From Eleftheria terrae (GTDB lineage Bacteria > Pseudomonadota > Gammaproteobacteria > Burkholderiales > Burkholderiaceae_C), in the NCBI RefSeq assembly GCF_030419005.1, contig NZ_CP106951.1:2666001-2730000 (forward strand): a DNA stretch of 64,000 nt. Direction: 5' to 3'. How positions within the stretch are numbered: position 1 is the first letter of the stretch; each line of letters opens with the position of its first letter. Below, piece after piece: positions 40,524-51,337 of this stretch. A program made the position numbers and the translations under genes. The notes under the pieces are model-generated. The model was not told the origin of the DNA. It saw nothing but the letters and a program-made list of their open reading frames with translations, and did no database searches.

Positions 40524-41450
40524 TCAGGCCGAACGCAAGGCCACCGGCCGCATCCAGTAGTCCGGCATCGCATAGGCCGCCTTCAGGTGCGCGATGAACA
40601 GCCGGATCTTGGCCGGCTGGTAGCGCTGCTGCGGGAAGATGGCGGTGATGTCGTAGTCCGGCGAGGCGTATTCGTCGAGCACGGTCACCAGAGAGCCTTC
40701 CGCCAGCTCACGCTGGATCTCCCAGGTCGAGCGCCATGACAGCCCCAGCCCCTCGACACACCAGCGGTGCAGCAGCTCGCCGTCGTTGCAGTCCAGGTGG
40801 CCGCGCACACGCACCGTCACGTCGCGCCCGTCCTTGTGGAAGAACCAGCCGCGCTGCTGCCCGCCCTGCAGGTTGAAGGCCAGGCACTGGTGGCGGGCCA
40901 GGTCGTCCAGCGTCTGCGGCCGGCCGTGGCGCTGCAGGTAGCGCGGCGAGGCGCACACCACCCGCTGGTTGGGCGCGAGCTTCACCGCCACCATGTTCGG
41001 GTCCACCGCGCCACCGATGCGGATGCCCAGGTGATAGCCCTCGCGCACCAGGTCCACCACCCGGTCCGTGAGGTTGAAGGACAGGCTCACGCCCGGGTGC
41101 TCGGCCAGGAAGCTGCTGGCATGCGCGGCCACATGCTTGCGCCCGAAGGCCGCCGGCGCCGAGACCGCCAGGTGCCCGGTGGCCTGCTGGCTGACGTCCT
41201 GGATGCTGTGCTCGGCCAGCTCCAGGTCCTGCAGCAGCCGCTTGCACTCCTCGGCGAACAGCACGCCCTGCTCGGTCAGCCGCAGGTGGCGGGTGGAACG
41301 GTGCACCAGCTTCACGCCCAGGCGCTGCTCCAGCTCGTTGATGCGCCGCGCAATGATGGTGGCGCTCACATGCTCGCGCTGCGCCGCACCCGAAAAACTG
41401 CCCTCCTCGGTGACCGCCAGGAAGGTTTCCATCTGCTTGAGTCTGTCCAT
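40524..41450 (-). CDS. LysR-family regulator, probable regulator of the gcl operon
   Basis: 308 residues. HTH MDRLKQMETFLAVTEEGSFSGAAQREHVSATIIARRINELEQRLGVKLVHRSTRHLRLTEQG; CrgA/DmlR-type effector domain (LAVSAPAAFGRKHVAAHASSFLAEHPGVSLSFNLTDRVVDLVREGYHLGIRIG). ATG 41450 chosen over a TTG 12 bp upstream. Divergent from gcl with a 103-bp intergenic region, so it probably controls glyoxylate assimilation. Confidence 0.86.
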   Translation of the reverse strand: MDRLKQMETFLAVTEEGSFSGAAQREHVSATIIARRINELEQRLGVKLVHRSTRHLRLTEQGVLFAEECKRLLQDLELAEHSIQDVSQQATGHLAVSAPAAFGRKHVAAHASSFLAEHPGVSLSFNLTDRVVDLVREGYHLGIRIGGAVDPNMVAVKLAPNQRVVCASPRYLQRHGRPQTLDDLARHQCLAFNLQGGQQRGWFFHKDGRDVTVRVRGHLDCNDGELLHRWCVEGLGLSWRSTWEIQRELAEGSLVTVLDEYASPDYDITAIFPQQRYQPAKIRLFIAHLKAAYAMPDYWMRPVALRSA

Positions 41451-41553
41451 CAGTTCAAACAATAAGTTGGGTATGAACGGACTTTTTGTCCAATTCTCCT
41501 AGGCAATTGTTTTAAATACGATGGGCTCCGGTCAAGTTCACCTGGAGCCCTCG

Positions 41554-43329
<1,776 letters not shown>

Positions 43330-43360
43330 ACCGCCGCCATCCGCACCACCAGGACCCGCC

Positions 43361-44140
43361 ATGCCCAAGCTTGCCGCCAACCTGACGATGCTCTTCACCG
43401 AGCTGCCCTTTCTCGACCGCTTCGAGGCCGCCGCCCAGGCCGGCTTCAGCGCGGTGGAGTTCCTCTTTCCCTACCCCTGGCCCGCAGCCGAGATCCACGC
43501 CCGGCTGGAGGCGCACGACCTGCAGCTGGTGCTGCACAACCTGCCGGCCGGCGACTGGGACGCCGGCGAGCGCGGCATCGCCTGCCTGCCCGGGCGCGAG
43601 GCCGAGTTCCGCGACGGCGTGCAGCGCGCGCTGGCCTATGCCGACGCACTGCAGGTGCCGCAGCTCAACTGCCTGGTGGGCATCCGCCCGCCGGCGGTGA
43701 GCGAGGCCGACGCGCAGGCCACGCTGGTGCAGAACCTGCGCTTTGCTGCCGCCGCCCTGCAGGCGGCGGGCCGACGCCTGCTGGTCGAGCCCATCAACAC
43801 CTACGACATCCCCGGCTTCCACCTGTCCACCACCCGGCAGGCGCTGGCCCTGTTCGAGCAGGTGGGCAGTGACAACCTCTACCTGCAATACGACATCTAT
43901 CACATGCAGCGCATGGAAGGCGAGCTGACCGCCACCCTGCAGCGCCTGCTGCCGCGCATCTCGCATGTGCAGCTGGCCGACAACCCAGGCCGCCACGAGC
44001 CGGGCACCGGCGAGATCCACTGGCCCCACCTGTTCCAGGCCCTCGACACGCTGGGCTACCGCGGCTGGGTGGGCTGCGAATACAAGCCGCGCAATGGCAC
44101 CACCGCCGGCCTGGGCTGGCGCCGCGGGCTCGGGCTGTGA
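43361..44140 (+). CDS. hyi: Hydroxypyruvate isomerase
   Basis: 259-residue TIM-barrel enzyme interconverting hydroxypyruvate and tartronate semialdehyde. MPKLAANLTMLFTELPFLDRFEAAAQAGFSAVEFLFPY, LVEPINTYDIPGFHLSTTRQAL, LQYDIYHMQRMEG and VQLADNPGRHEPGTGEIHWPHLF are the family motifs with metal-binding Glu/Asp/His residues. ATG 43361, 31 bp after gcl. Confidence 0.94.
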   Translation: MPKLAANLTMLFTELPFLDRFEAAAQAGFSAVEFLFPYPWPAAEIHARLEAHDLQLVLHNLPAGDWDAGERGIACLPGREAEFRDGVQRALAYADALQVPQLNCLVGIRPPAVSEADAQATLVQNLRFAAAALQAAGRRLLVEPINTYDIPGFHLSTTRQALALFEQVGSDNLYLQYDIYHMQRMEGELTATLQRLLPRISHVQLADNPGRHEPGTGEIHWPHLFQALDTLGYRGWVGCEYKPRNGTTAGLGWRRGLGL

Positions 44141-44183
44141 GCGGCCGGGCCCGACTTTCTCCCCTCTTCAAGGATTCGTGAAC

Positions 44184-45086
44184 ATGAGCAACAAGATCGG
44201 TTTCATCGGACTCGGCATCATGGGCGCGCCGATGGCGGCCCACCTGCAGCGCGGCGGCTACAAGCTCTTCCTGCACGACCGCGGCAACCCGCCGGCGGCG
44301 CTGGTCGAAGGCGGCGCCACCGTCTGCACCAATGCCGCGGAAGTGGCCAAGCGGGCCGACATCGTCATCCTCATGGTGCCCGACACGCCCCACGTGGAAG
44401 ACGTGCTGTTCGGCGAGCACGGCGTGGCCCGCGGCCTGAGCGGCGGCAAGCTGGTGATCGACATGAGCTCGATTTCGCCGATTGCCACCAAGGACTTCGC
44501 GCGCCGCATCAATGCGCTGGACTGCCTCTACCTGGACGCACCGGTGTCCGGCGGCGAAGTGGGCGCCAAGGCGGCCTCGCTCACCATCATGGTGGGCGGC
44601 CCGGCCAAGGCCTTCGAGACGGCCCGCCCGCTGTTCGAGCTGATGGGCAAGAACATCACCCATGTCGGCGCCAACGGCGACGGCCAGACCACCAAGGTGG
44701 CCAACCAGATCATCGTCGCGCTCAACCTGCAGGCGGTGGCCGAGGCGCTGCTGTTCGCCAGCAAGGCCGGCGCCGACCCGGCCAAGGTGCGCCAGGCGCT
44801 GATGGGCGGCTTCGCGTCCTCGCGCATCCTGGAGGTGCATGCCGAGCGCATGGTCAAGCGCACCTTCGAGCCGGGCTTCCGCATCGAGCTGCACCAGAAG
44901 GACCTGAACCTCGCCCTGCAGGGCGCCAAGGCGCTCGGCGTGGCGCTGCCCAACACCGCGGTGGTGCAGGAGCTGATGAACACCTGCGCGGCCAACGGCC
45001 TGTCGGGGGCCGACCACTCGGCCCTGTGCCGCGCGATCGAGCTGATGTCGGCCCACCAGATCGCCCCCAACCCGAACGCGAGCTGA
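44184..45086 (+). CDS. glxR: Tartronate semialdehyde reductase (2-hydroxy-3-oxopropionate reductase)
   Basis: 300 residues. NAD(P)H-dependent reduction of tartronate semialdehyde to D-glycerate. GFIGLGIMGAPMA Rossmann motif at 6-18; substrate loop DAPVSGGEVGAKAASLTIMVGG; catalytic Lys in GDGQTTKVANQIIVALN. Beta-hydroxyacid dehydrogenase family. Starts 43 bp after hyi; followed 3 bp later by the glycerate kinase gene. Confidence 0.94.
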   Translation: MSNKIGFIGLGIMGAPMAAHLQRGGYKLFLHDRGNPPAALVEGGATVCTNAAEVAKRADIVILMVPDTPHVEDVLFGEHGVARGLSGGKLVIDMSSISPIATKDFARRINALDCLYLDAPVSGGEVGAKAASLTIMVGGPAKAFETARPLFELMGKNITHVGANGDGQTTKVANQIIVALNLQAVAEALLFASKAGADPAKVRQALMGGFASSRILEVHAERMVKRTFEPGFRIELHQKDLNLALQGAKALGVALPNTAVVQELMNTCAANGLSGADHSALCRAIELMSAHQIAPNPNAS

Positions 45087-45089
45087 CGC

Positions 45090-46385
45090 ATGGCTGCCAC
45101 CCCCTCCCTGCCGCAAGCGGCACAGTCGCCGCCGCAGTTGCTGGCGGCCCTGTTCGATGCCGCCGTGCAGGCGGCCAGCCCGGCCCGCTGCCTGGGCCGC
45201 CACCTGGGCGAACCGCCGCGGCGCGGCCGGGTGGTGGTGGTCGGCGCCGGCAAGGCCGCGGCCGCCATGGCCGCGGCGGTCGAGGCGCACTGGCCGGCGC
45301 AGCCGCTGTCGGGCCTGGTCGTCACCCGCTACGGGCACGGCGCGCCCTGCCATCGCATCGAGGTGGTGGAGGCCGGCCACCCGGTGCCCGACGCGGCCGG
45401 CGAGCAGGCGGCGCAGCGCATCCAGGCGCTGGTCAGCGGCCTCGGCGCGGACGACCTGGTGCTGTGCCTGATCTCCGGCGGCGGCTCCTCGCTGCTGAGT
45501 GCGCCGGCCCCCGGCATCAGCCTGGAAGACAAGCGTGCGGTGAACCGGGCGCTGCTGCGCAGCGGCGCCTCCATCGGCGAGATGAACTGCGTGCGCAAGC
45601 ACCTGTCGGCCCTCAAGGGCGGGCGACTGGCACTGGCCTGCCATCCAGCCCGGGTGCTGACGCTGGTGATCTCCGACGTGCCGGGCGACGATCCCTCGGT
45701 GGTGGCCAGCGGCCCCACCCTGCCCGATGCCAGCACCGCTGCCGAGGCGCTGGCCGTGCTGCAGCGGTACGGCATCGACGTGCCGCCAGCGGTGCTCGCC
45801 CACCTGCGCGACCCCGAGAACGAAACCCCCAAGCCGGGTGACCCGCGGCTTGCGCGCAACGAGGTCCGCGTGATTGCCACCGCCGCGCAATCGCTCGACG
45901 CGGCCGCGGCGGCGGCACGCTCGATGGGCATCGCCGCGCATGTGCTGTGCGACGACCTGGAGGGCGAGGCGCGCGAGGTGGCCAAGGCCCATGCGGCCCT
46001 CGCACGCCAGGTGGCGCGCCACGACCGGCCGTTTCCCCGCCCCTGCCTGCTGCTGTCGGGCGGCGAGACCACCGTGACGGTGCGCGGCCGCGGGCGCGGC
46101 GGGCGCAATGCCGAATACCTGCTCGGACTGGCCCTGGCGCTGCAGGGCGAGCCGCGCGTCTGGGCGCTGGCCGCGGACACCGACGGCATCGACGGCTCCG
46201 AGGACAACGCCGGCGCCTGGTGCGGCCCCGACTTCCTGCAGCGCTGCGCCGAGCTCGGGCTGCAGCCGCTGGCTGCACAGGCCGACAACGATGCCTGGAG
46301 CGTCTTCTCCGCCTGCGGCCAGCTGCTGGTCACCGGCCCCACCCGCACCAATGTCAACGACTTCCGCGCGCTGCTCGTCTACTGA
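45090..46385 (+). CDS. Glycerate 2-kinase, MOFRL family (TtuD/GckA-like)
   Basis: 431 residues. Phosphorylates D-glycerate to 2-phosphoglycerate. N-terminal DUF4147 domain: VVVVGAGKAAAAMAAAVE, VVEAGHPVPDAAGEQAAQRI, LCLISGGGSSLLSAPAPGISLEDKRAVNRALLRSGASIGEMNCVRKHLSALKGGRLA. C-terminal MOFRL domain: LLLSGGETTVTVRGRGRGGRNAEYLLGLALAL ... ALAADTDGIDGSEDNAGAW. Unlike GlxK/GarK it belongs to the class II kinases common in proteobacteria. Coupled to the pyk gene, 16 bp downstream. Confidence 0.92.
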   Translation: MAATPSLPQAAQSPPQLLAALFDAAVQAASPARCLGRHLGEPPRRGRVVVVGAGKAAAAMAAAVEAHWPAQPLSGLVVTRYGHGAPCHRIEVVEAGHPVPDAAGEQAAQRIQALVSGLGADDLVLCLISGGGSSLLSAPAPGISLEDKRAVNRALLRSGASIGEMNCVRKHLSALKGGRLALACHPARVLTLVISDVPGDDPSVVASGPTLPDASTAAEALAVLQRYGIDVPPAVLAHLRDPENETPKPGDPRLARNEVRVIATAAQSLDAAAAAARSMGIAAHVLCDDLEGEAREVAKAHAALARQVARHDRPFPRPCLLLSGGETTVTVRGRGRGGRNAEYLLGLALALQGEPRVWALAADTDGIDGSEDNAGAWCGPDFLQRCAELGLQPLAAQADNDAWSVFSACGQLLVTGPTRTNVNDFRALLVY

Positions 46386-46401
46386 GCGCGCCCAGCCCAC
46401 C

Positions 46402-47814
46402 ATGCACAGACTCCGCCAGGCGAAGATCGTCGCCACCCTGGGCCCCGCCAGCAGCGAGGCGGCCACCATCCGGGCGATGTTCGACGCTGGCGTCGATGTC
46501 TTCCGCCTCAACTTCAGCCACGGCAGCCACGAGGACCACCGCCGCCGCTACGAGCAGGTGCGCAGCGTCGAGCGCCAGCGCAGCCGGCCCATCGCGGTGC
46601 TGGCCGACCTGCAGGGCCCCAAGCTGAGGGTCGGCCGCTTCGAGGGAGGCAGTGTGGAACTGCTGGCCGGGCAGGACTTCCTGCTCGACCGCGACCCTGC
46701 GCCCGGTGACGGCCGCCGGGTGCAGCTGCCGCATCCCGAGCTGTTTGCCGCTGCCACGCCAGGCCAGGCATTGCTGCTGGACGACGGCCGCCTGCGGCTG
46801 GTGGTGCGCCACAACGACGGCGAGCGGCTGCACACCCGCGTGGCAGTGGGCGGCCGCCTGTCCGACCGCAAGGGCGTCAACCTGCCGGACGCCGCCATCC
46901 CCATTCCCGCACTGACGCCCAAGGACCGCGAGGACCTGGCTTTCGCCCTGGCGCTGGGGGTGGACTGGGTGGCGCTGTCCTTCGTGCAGCGCGCCGCCGA
47001 CCTGGTGGAAGCGCGCGAGCTGGTGGGCCCGCGGGCCTGGCTGCTGGCCAAGATCGAGAAGCCGGCGGCGCTGGCCGAGTTGCCGCAGATCGTGCAGCAG
47101 GCCGACGCGGTGATGGTGGCGCGCGGTGACCTCGGCGTGGAGATGCCGCCCGAGGCGGTGCCCGGCATCCAGCGCAGCGTGGTGCGGCTGTGCCGCCGCC
47201 AGGGCAAGCCGGTGATCGTGGCGACGCAGATGCTCGAATCGATGGTCAGCGCCCCGGTGCCCACCCGGGCCGAGGCTTCCGACGTGGCCAACGCCATCTA
47301 TGAAGGCGCCGACGCGGTGATGCTGTCGGCCGAGTCGGCCTCGGGCCGGCACCCGGTGGAGGCGGTGGCGATGATGGACCGCATCCTGCGCCAGGTGGAG
47401 GCCGATCCCGACTTCACCACCACGCTGGCGACGGCCCGCGCCGCGCCAGAGTCGAACGAGGCCGACGCGCTGTGCGCGGCGCTGCGCGAGACCACCGGCG
47501 TGCTGAAGGCGCGCGCCAGCGTGGCCTTCACCACCTCCGGCCACACGGCCCTGCGCGCCGCGCGCGAGCGGCCGGCGGTGCCCATCCTCAGCCTGGCGCC
47601 AAGCGAGGCGATCGCCCGCCGCCTGGCGCTGGCCTGGGGCGTGCATTCGGTGCGCTGCCAGGAGGTGCCGGGCAGCGACGAGCTGGTGGCCCTGGCCGGC
47701 CGCCACCTGCTGGGCGAGGGGCTGGCGGCGCCGGGCGACCTGTTCACGCTGGTGGCCGGCCTGCCCTTCGGCCAGGCGGGGTCGACCAACCTGTTGCGGG
47801 TTGCGCGGGTGTAG
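46402..47814 (+). CDS. pyk: Pyruvate kinase
   Basis: 470 residues. MHRLRQAKIVATLGPASSEAATIRAMFDAGVDVFRLNFSHGSHEDH, ADLQGPKLRVG, LAKIEKPAAL, VMVARGDLGVEMPPEAVPGIQ and VIVATQMLESMVSAPVPTRAEASDVANAIYEGADAVMLSAESASGRHPVEAV cover the substrate and metal sites. It is the last gene of the gcl operon; with enolase from elsewhere, 2-phosphoglycerate from the kinase is turned into pyruvate. The start at 46402 lacks a strong ribosome site, consistent with coupling to the gene before it. Confidence 0.94.
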   Translation: MHRLRQAKIVATLGPASSEAATIRAMFDAGVDVFRLNFSHGSHEDHRRRYEQVRSVERQRSRPIAVLADLQGPKLRVGRFEGGSVELLAGQDFLLDRDPAPGDGRRVQLPHPELFAAATPGQALLLDDGRLRLVVRHNDGERLHTRVAVGGRLSDRKGVNLPDAAIPIPALTPKDREDLAFALALGVDWVALSFVQRAADLVEARELVGPRAWLLAKIEKPAALAELPQIVQQADAVMVARGDLGVEMPPEAVPGIQRSVVRLCRRQGKPVIVATQMLESMVSAPVPTRAEASDVANAIYEGADAVMLSAESASGRHPVEAVAMMDRILRQVEADPDFTTTLATARAAPESNEADALCAALRETTGVLKARASVAFTTSGHTALRAARERPAVPILSLAPSEAIARRLALAWGVHSVRCQEVPGSDELVALAGRHLLGEGLAAPGDLFTLVAGLPFGQAGSTNLLRVARV

Positions 47815-48030
47815 CGCACTCCGCACTCGGCGGCACCGTGCCGGGTCGATCAGGCCAGTGGCCACAACGGCGCCCGCCGCCGGATGGGAGCCGCCGGAGG
47901 CTGGAGCCGTGGACCGGCGCTGCCCAGGCGGGCCACCTCGCGGTGTTGCCGGTCCTTCAGCCCGGCGTTGCCAGCCAGCAGAGGTGCTGCGGGGTGGGCT
48001 TGCCGGACCCGCGCCCCAGGATGACCACGA

Positions 48031-48831
48031 CTGCCGCCTGCGCGTGCGCGCACCGAGCATCGCCAGGCCGGCCAGCAACAGGGCGTATGTCCCTGGCTCG
48101 GGGATGGGGCTGAGAGGGTCGGCGGAGGCTTGCACATAGGCCTGGAAGCCGAGCACCATGGGCTCATCGGAGTGGTTCTCGATGGGTGCTTCCATGAAGC
48201 GTTGCTCCGTCCGCGTTTCGCCAGGCCGGCTTGCGGACAGCCATTGCCAGGTCTCGCGGGGTACGACGCCCCAGAAGCCGAAGTGGACGTAGGCCAGCGT
48301 GTTGTCGCAGCCCCGGCCGACGCCCTCGGCGCAATGGATGCTGAGCTGCGCGAATCCCGACATCGTGAGCGACACATGCGGGGCCAGCATGATCTGCTGC
48401 CAGCCTTGCCCGTGCTCGATCCCACCGCCGCCGGTATAGGCCGTGACGTCGACCCGCTTGCCCGGCGTGTGGCTGGCGGCCTCGGCGATCAGGAACCCGG
48501 GGCCCACCTGCGCATGGCCATCGTCCTGCGAGATCGACAGCTCACTGAAGCCGCCTTCCACGCTCTTCTCGTGGCCCGGCGGCCCGTCGGCCGTGTTGCT
48601 CACCGCCACCACCGTCTGCGCTGGCATGACGAAGCCGAAGCCGGCCTCGGTACCGTCGCGGGGCCTCAGGTCCTTCGAGGTGAACTGGAGGTGGGTCAGG
48701 CTCGCGTAGCTGGTGCTGGTGCTGGTGCTGGTGCTGGTGGGGGTGCTGGTGCTGGTGGGGGTGCTGGTGGGGGTGGCGTGGACCGCGGGCGCGAGCGCCA
48801 GAGCGAGCACGATGGTCAGTGGCTTGTTCAT
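48031..48831 (-). CDS. PEP-CTERM sorting-domain protein with no proper stop
   Basis: Secreted protein for the exosortase/PEP-CTERM surface pathway. ATG 48831 gives a signal peptide, MNKPLTIVLALALAPAVHA. A Thr/Ser/Pro repeat follows (PTSTSTPTSTSTST, residues 20-40) encoded by GGTGCT-type repeats, then a beta-rich body and the sorting signal PIPEPGTYALLLAGLAMLGARTRRRQ, ending at 48031. Normally the stop comes within a few residues. Here no stop follows and the frame runs on antisense through pyk to 46354; the other two frames stop at 47850 and about 47959. So a small indel or lost stop near 48030 is likely. No exosortase gene is in the window. Confidence 0.7.
48709..48776. repeat. GGTGCT-type hexanucleotide repeat inside the PEP-CTERM gene
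   Basis: About ten tandem hexamers GCTGGT with GGGGGT variants, encoding the (Ser/Pro)-Thr-Ser-Thr tract just after the signal peptide. In-frame expansion would lengthen the linker. Confidence 0.75.
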
Positions 48832-49377
48832 CTTGTTGTCTCTGGAGGGATGTTTCGCTGTGCGCCAGGCAGGCGGCAATCGCAGCGGGACGTTCAAGCT
48901 CCGCAGGCACCCTACTCAGGACCGCTTGTCGCCGTCTTGAGGCACCCTGTTAAACCTGCGACGGGCGGCCACTGCCTTGAGCGGTCGCACCAGCACCAGC
49001 ACTCGCCCGGGCGTCAAACAGCCGGCAAGGCGGACGGTCACAGGCCTTCATCGGGATGCCGCGGTCCTGCAGGAGGGCGGCTGCCGACGAATGCGAACCC
49101 GCCCCGGCAAACACCGCCCGGCAGGCGGCGCTCACCGTCTCGGCGATGGAGCCGCCGGCCGGACCGTGCAGCCGGGTCGATGGGCAGGGGTCAGTGGCTT
49201 GCATATGGCGGCATCGCGACCGCAACCCTTGTCTCCCCTACAGAGGTTGCGCCGCACGCCGCGCCGAGCGGCATGACCAGCCCGCCCCTTTGGCTCCCGG
49301 GGCGGCGCTGAAGGCTTTCCTTGTGAAGCAAGCCGTTCCGTGTTGCATGATCCCGCCCCTCGTCGCCAGCCTCGGTC
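48832..49377. other. Intergenic region, nothing recognised
   Basis: About 550 bp between the leftward PEP-CTERM gene and the MITE. Only short GC-rich noise frames; no terminator, tRNA or family match was seen. Confidence 0.35.
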
Positions 49378-49380
49378 TAA

Positions 49381-49492
49381 GAGCGGCTAACAAAACTCAG
49401 CGCAGCGGTTCTGGCTAGGCGCGCCGCCGCAGACAGTACGACCGGTACGGCAAGGCGGCGCAACGACGCCAGAAGAGTTTTGTTAGCCGCTC
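49381..49492. mobile_element. 112-bp MITE with 18-bp terminal inverted repeats
   Basis: GAGCGGCTAACAAAACTC (49381-49398) and its exact reverse complement (49475-49492) bound a 112-bp non-coding element. It is flanked by a TAA direct repeat (49378-49380 and 49493-49495). The internal part is also self-complementary (GCGCCGCC.../GGCGGCGC), so it can fold end to end. The 3-bp TNA target duplication is what IS5-family transposases of the IS1031/IS427 type make, suggesting that a full IS elsewhere mobilises it; the family is inferred. It sits 39 bp before the start of the GNAT gene. Confidence 0.85.
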
Positions 49493-49531
49493 TAAGATGT
49501 GGAAACCATCGGTGCTGAGCCAGGAGCCTGC

Positions 49532-50071
49532 ATGCTCGTGATCCGGAACGTCCCCGCGCCCGAGGCCGGCCTCTACCGCGGCCTTTGTGATCTGCTGACC
49601 GACTGCGTGCATGGCGGTGCTTCGGTCGGCTTCCTCGCCCCGGTGGCGTCAGGCACCGCCGAGCGCTACTGGGACCAGGTGTTCGCCGCCCTCGGCCCCG
49701 GCCTGCAGCTGTGGGTGGCGCAGCGCAGCGGCCGGGTGGCCGGGGCGGTGCAGCTGGCGCCCTGCAGCAAGGAAAACGGACGCCACCGCGCCGAGGTGCA
49801 GAAGCTGCTGGTGCTGCGCACCGAACGCCGGCAAGGGGTGGCCTCGCAACTGCTCGCCGCCGTGGAGCGGCAGGCGTGCAGCGAAGGCCTCCGCCTGCTC
49901 GTGCTCGACACGCTGCGCGGCTCCGAGGCCGAAGCGCTGTACCTGCGGCAGGGCTGGCAGCGCGCCGGCGAAATCCCCGACTACGCGGCGGCGCCGGACG
50001 GCAGCCTGCATCCCACCGTCTACTACTTCAAGCGACTGCCGGCCGCCATGGCACCCGGGCAGGCGCCTTGA
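49532..50071 (+). CDS. GNAT-family N-acetyltransferase
   Basis: 179 residues. ATG 49532 with CAGGAG upstream. Acetyl-CoA motif A: HRAEVQKLLVLRTERRQGVASQLLAAVERQACSEGLRLLVLDTLRGSEAEALYLRQGWQRAGEIPDYAAAPDG. It fits small GNAT enzymes acting on small amines or antibiotics; substrate unknown. The MITE directly upstream may supply or disrupt its promoter. It is convergent with the M20 hydrolase gene. Confidence 0.85.
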   Translation: MLVIRNVPAPEAGLYRGLCDLLTDCVHGGASVGFLAPVASGTAERYWDQVFAALGPGLQLWVAQRSGRVAGAVQLAPCSKENGRHRAEVQKLLVLRTERRQGVASQLLAAVERQACSEGLRLLVLDTLRGSEAEALYLRQGWQRAGEIPDYAAAPDGSLHPTVYYFKRLPAAMAPGQAP

Positions 50072-50104
50072 GGCCTTGCGGGCCAGGCCCCGCGGGCGCC
50101 TCCC

Positions 50105-51337
50105 TCAGGCCAGCAAGTCGTACAAGGCCCGCGCAACCACCCGCGTGGCGCGCTTGAGGTCGTCCAGCACCAGCCGCTCGTCGGCCCGCTTGGCATGCGA
50201 CTCCAGCACCGTGCGCGGTCCCGCGCCGTAGATCACGGCCGGAATGCCACGCTCGCAGAACAGGCGCACATCGGTGTACAGCGGCGTGCCCATGGCCGGA
50301 ATGGGCTCGCCAAACACCACCTCGCCATGCGCCTGCAGCGCCTGCACCAGCGGCGCATTGCCGGGCAGCGGCTGCATCGCACGGGCCAGCAGCAGGCGGC
50401 GCACCTCGACGGTGACACCGGGCAGGCGGGCGGCGGTCTCCTCAATCAGGCGCTGCAGCTGGGCCTCGACCTCGGCCGGGCGTTCCTCCGGAATCATGCG
50501 GCGGTCGAGCTTGAACGACACCTTGCCGGGCACCACGTTGGTGTTGGTGCCACCGGCGATGGTGCCGACGTTGAGGTAGGGATGCCGGATGCCCGGCACC
50601 TGCGAGACGATGCCGTGGTAGCGCTCGTTCTCGCGGTACAGCGCATTCAACAGCTGCACTGCCGCCTGCAGCGCATCGACGCCGGTGTGCGGGATGGCGG
50701 CGTGCGCCATCTTGCCGTGCACCGTCACCTCCATCTGCAGGCAGCCATTGTGCGCCGTCACCACCTCGTAGCTGAAGCCGGCGGCGATCAGCAGGTCGGG
50801 CCGGATCAGGCCCTGCTCCAGCAGCCAGCCGGGGCCCAGCTCACCGCCGAATTCCTCGTCGTAGGTGAAGTACAGCTCCACGCCGCCCTTCAGCGGCCGG
50901 CCCAGCGCCTGCAGCGCCCGCAGCGCGAAGGTGAAGGTGGCGAAGTCGCTCTTGCTCACCGCGGCGGCCCGGCCGTAGAGGCGGCCGTCCTCGATCTCGG
51001 CGCCGTAGGGGTCGCGCGTCCAGCCCTCGCCGGGCGGTACCACGTCGCCATGCGCGTTGAGCCCGATGGTGGGACCGGCCTCGCCGAAGCGATGCCGCAC
51101 CACCAGGTTGGTGATGCTCTGCAGGCCGGCGGCCTCCACCCGCGCGGTGGGCACCGGGTGGTGCTCGGCCTGCAGGCCGAAGCCGCGCAGCAGCTCGGCG
51201 GTGCGCTCGGCATGCGGCGCGTTGTTGCCGGGCGGCGTGTCGGTGGGCACCTGCACCAGCGCCTGCAGGTAGCGCACCTGTTCGTCGAAATGCGCCTCGA
51301 TCCAGGCGTCCAGCGCCTGGTGGGGGGTGGTCGTCAT
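50105..51337 (-). CDS. M20-family amidohydrolase/deacylase (ArgE/DapE-like)
   Basis: 410-residue dizinc hydrolase. Metal ligands: His in GLNAHGDVVPPGEGW, Glu pair in YFTYDEEFGGELG, and a C-terminal His in VLESHAKRADERL; dimerisation domain from HNGCLQMEVTVHGKMAHAAIPHTGVDALQAA. It is last in a leftward operon of purine-ureide genes and overlaps the uraD-allC fusion by 4 bp, so its substrate is probably a carbamoyl or amido intermediate of allantoate breakdown; this is inferred from context only. Confidence 0.83.
   Translation of the reverse strand: MTTTPHQALDAWIEAHFDEQVRYLQALVQVPTDTPPGNNAPHAERTAELLRGFGLQAEHHPVPTARVEAAGLQSITNLVVRHRFGEAGPTIGLNAHGDVVPPGEGWTRDPYGAEIEDGRLYGRAAAVSKSDFATFTFALRALQALGRPLKGGVELYFTYDEEFGGELGPGWLLEQGLIRPDLLIAAGFSYEVVTAHNGCLQMEVTVHGKMAHAAIPHTGVDALQAAVQLLNALYRENERYHGIVSQVPGIRHPYLNVGTIAGGTNTNVVPGKVSFKLDRRMIPEERPAEVEAQLQRLIEETAARLPGVTVEVRRLLLARAMQPLPGNAPLVQALQAHGEVVFGEPIPAMGTPLYTDVRLFCERGIPAVIYGAGPRTVLESHAKRADERLVLDDLKRATRVVARALYDLLA

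Noticed and set aside
46354..48897. 847-residue minus-strand protein
   Set aside because: Only its first ~267 residues (from 48831) look real; the rest is antisense to pyruvate kinase.
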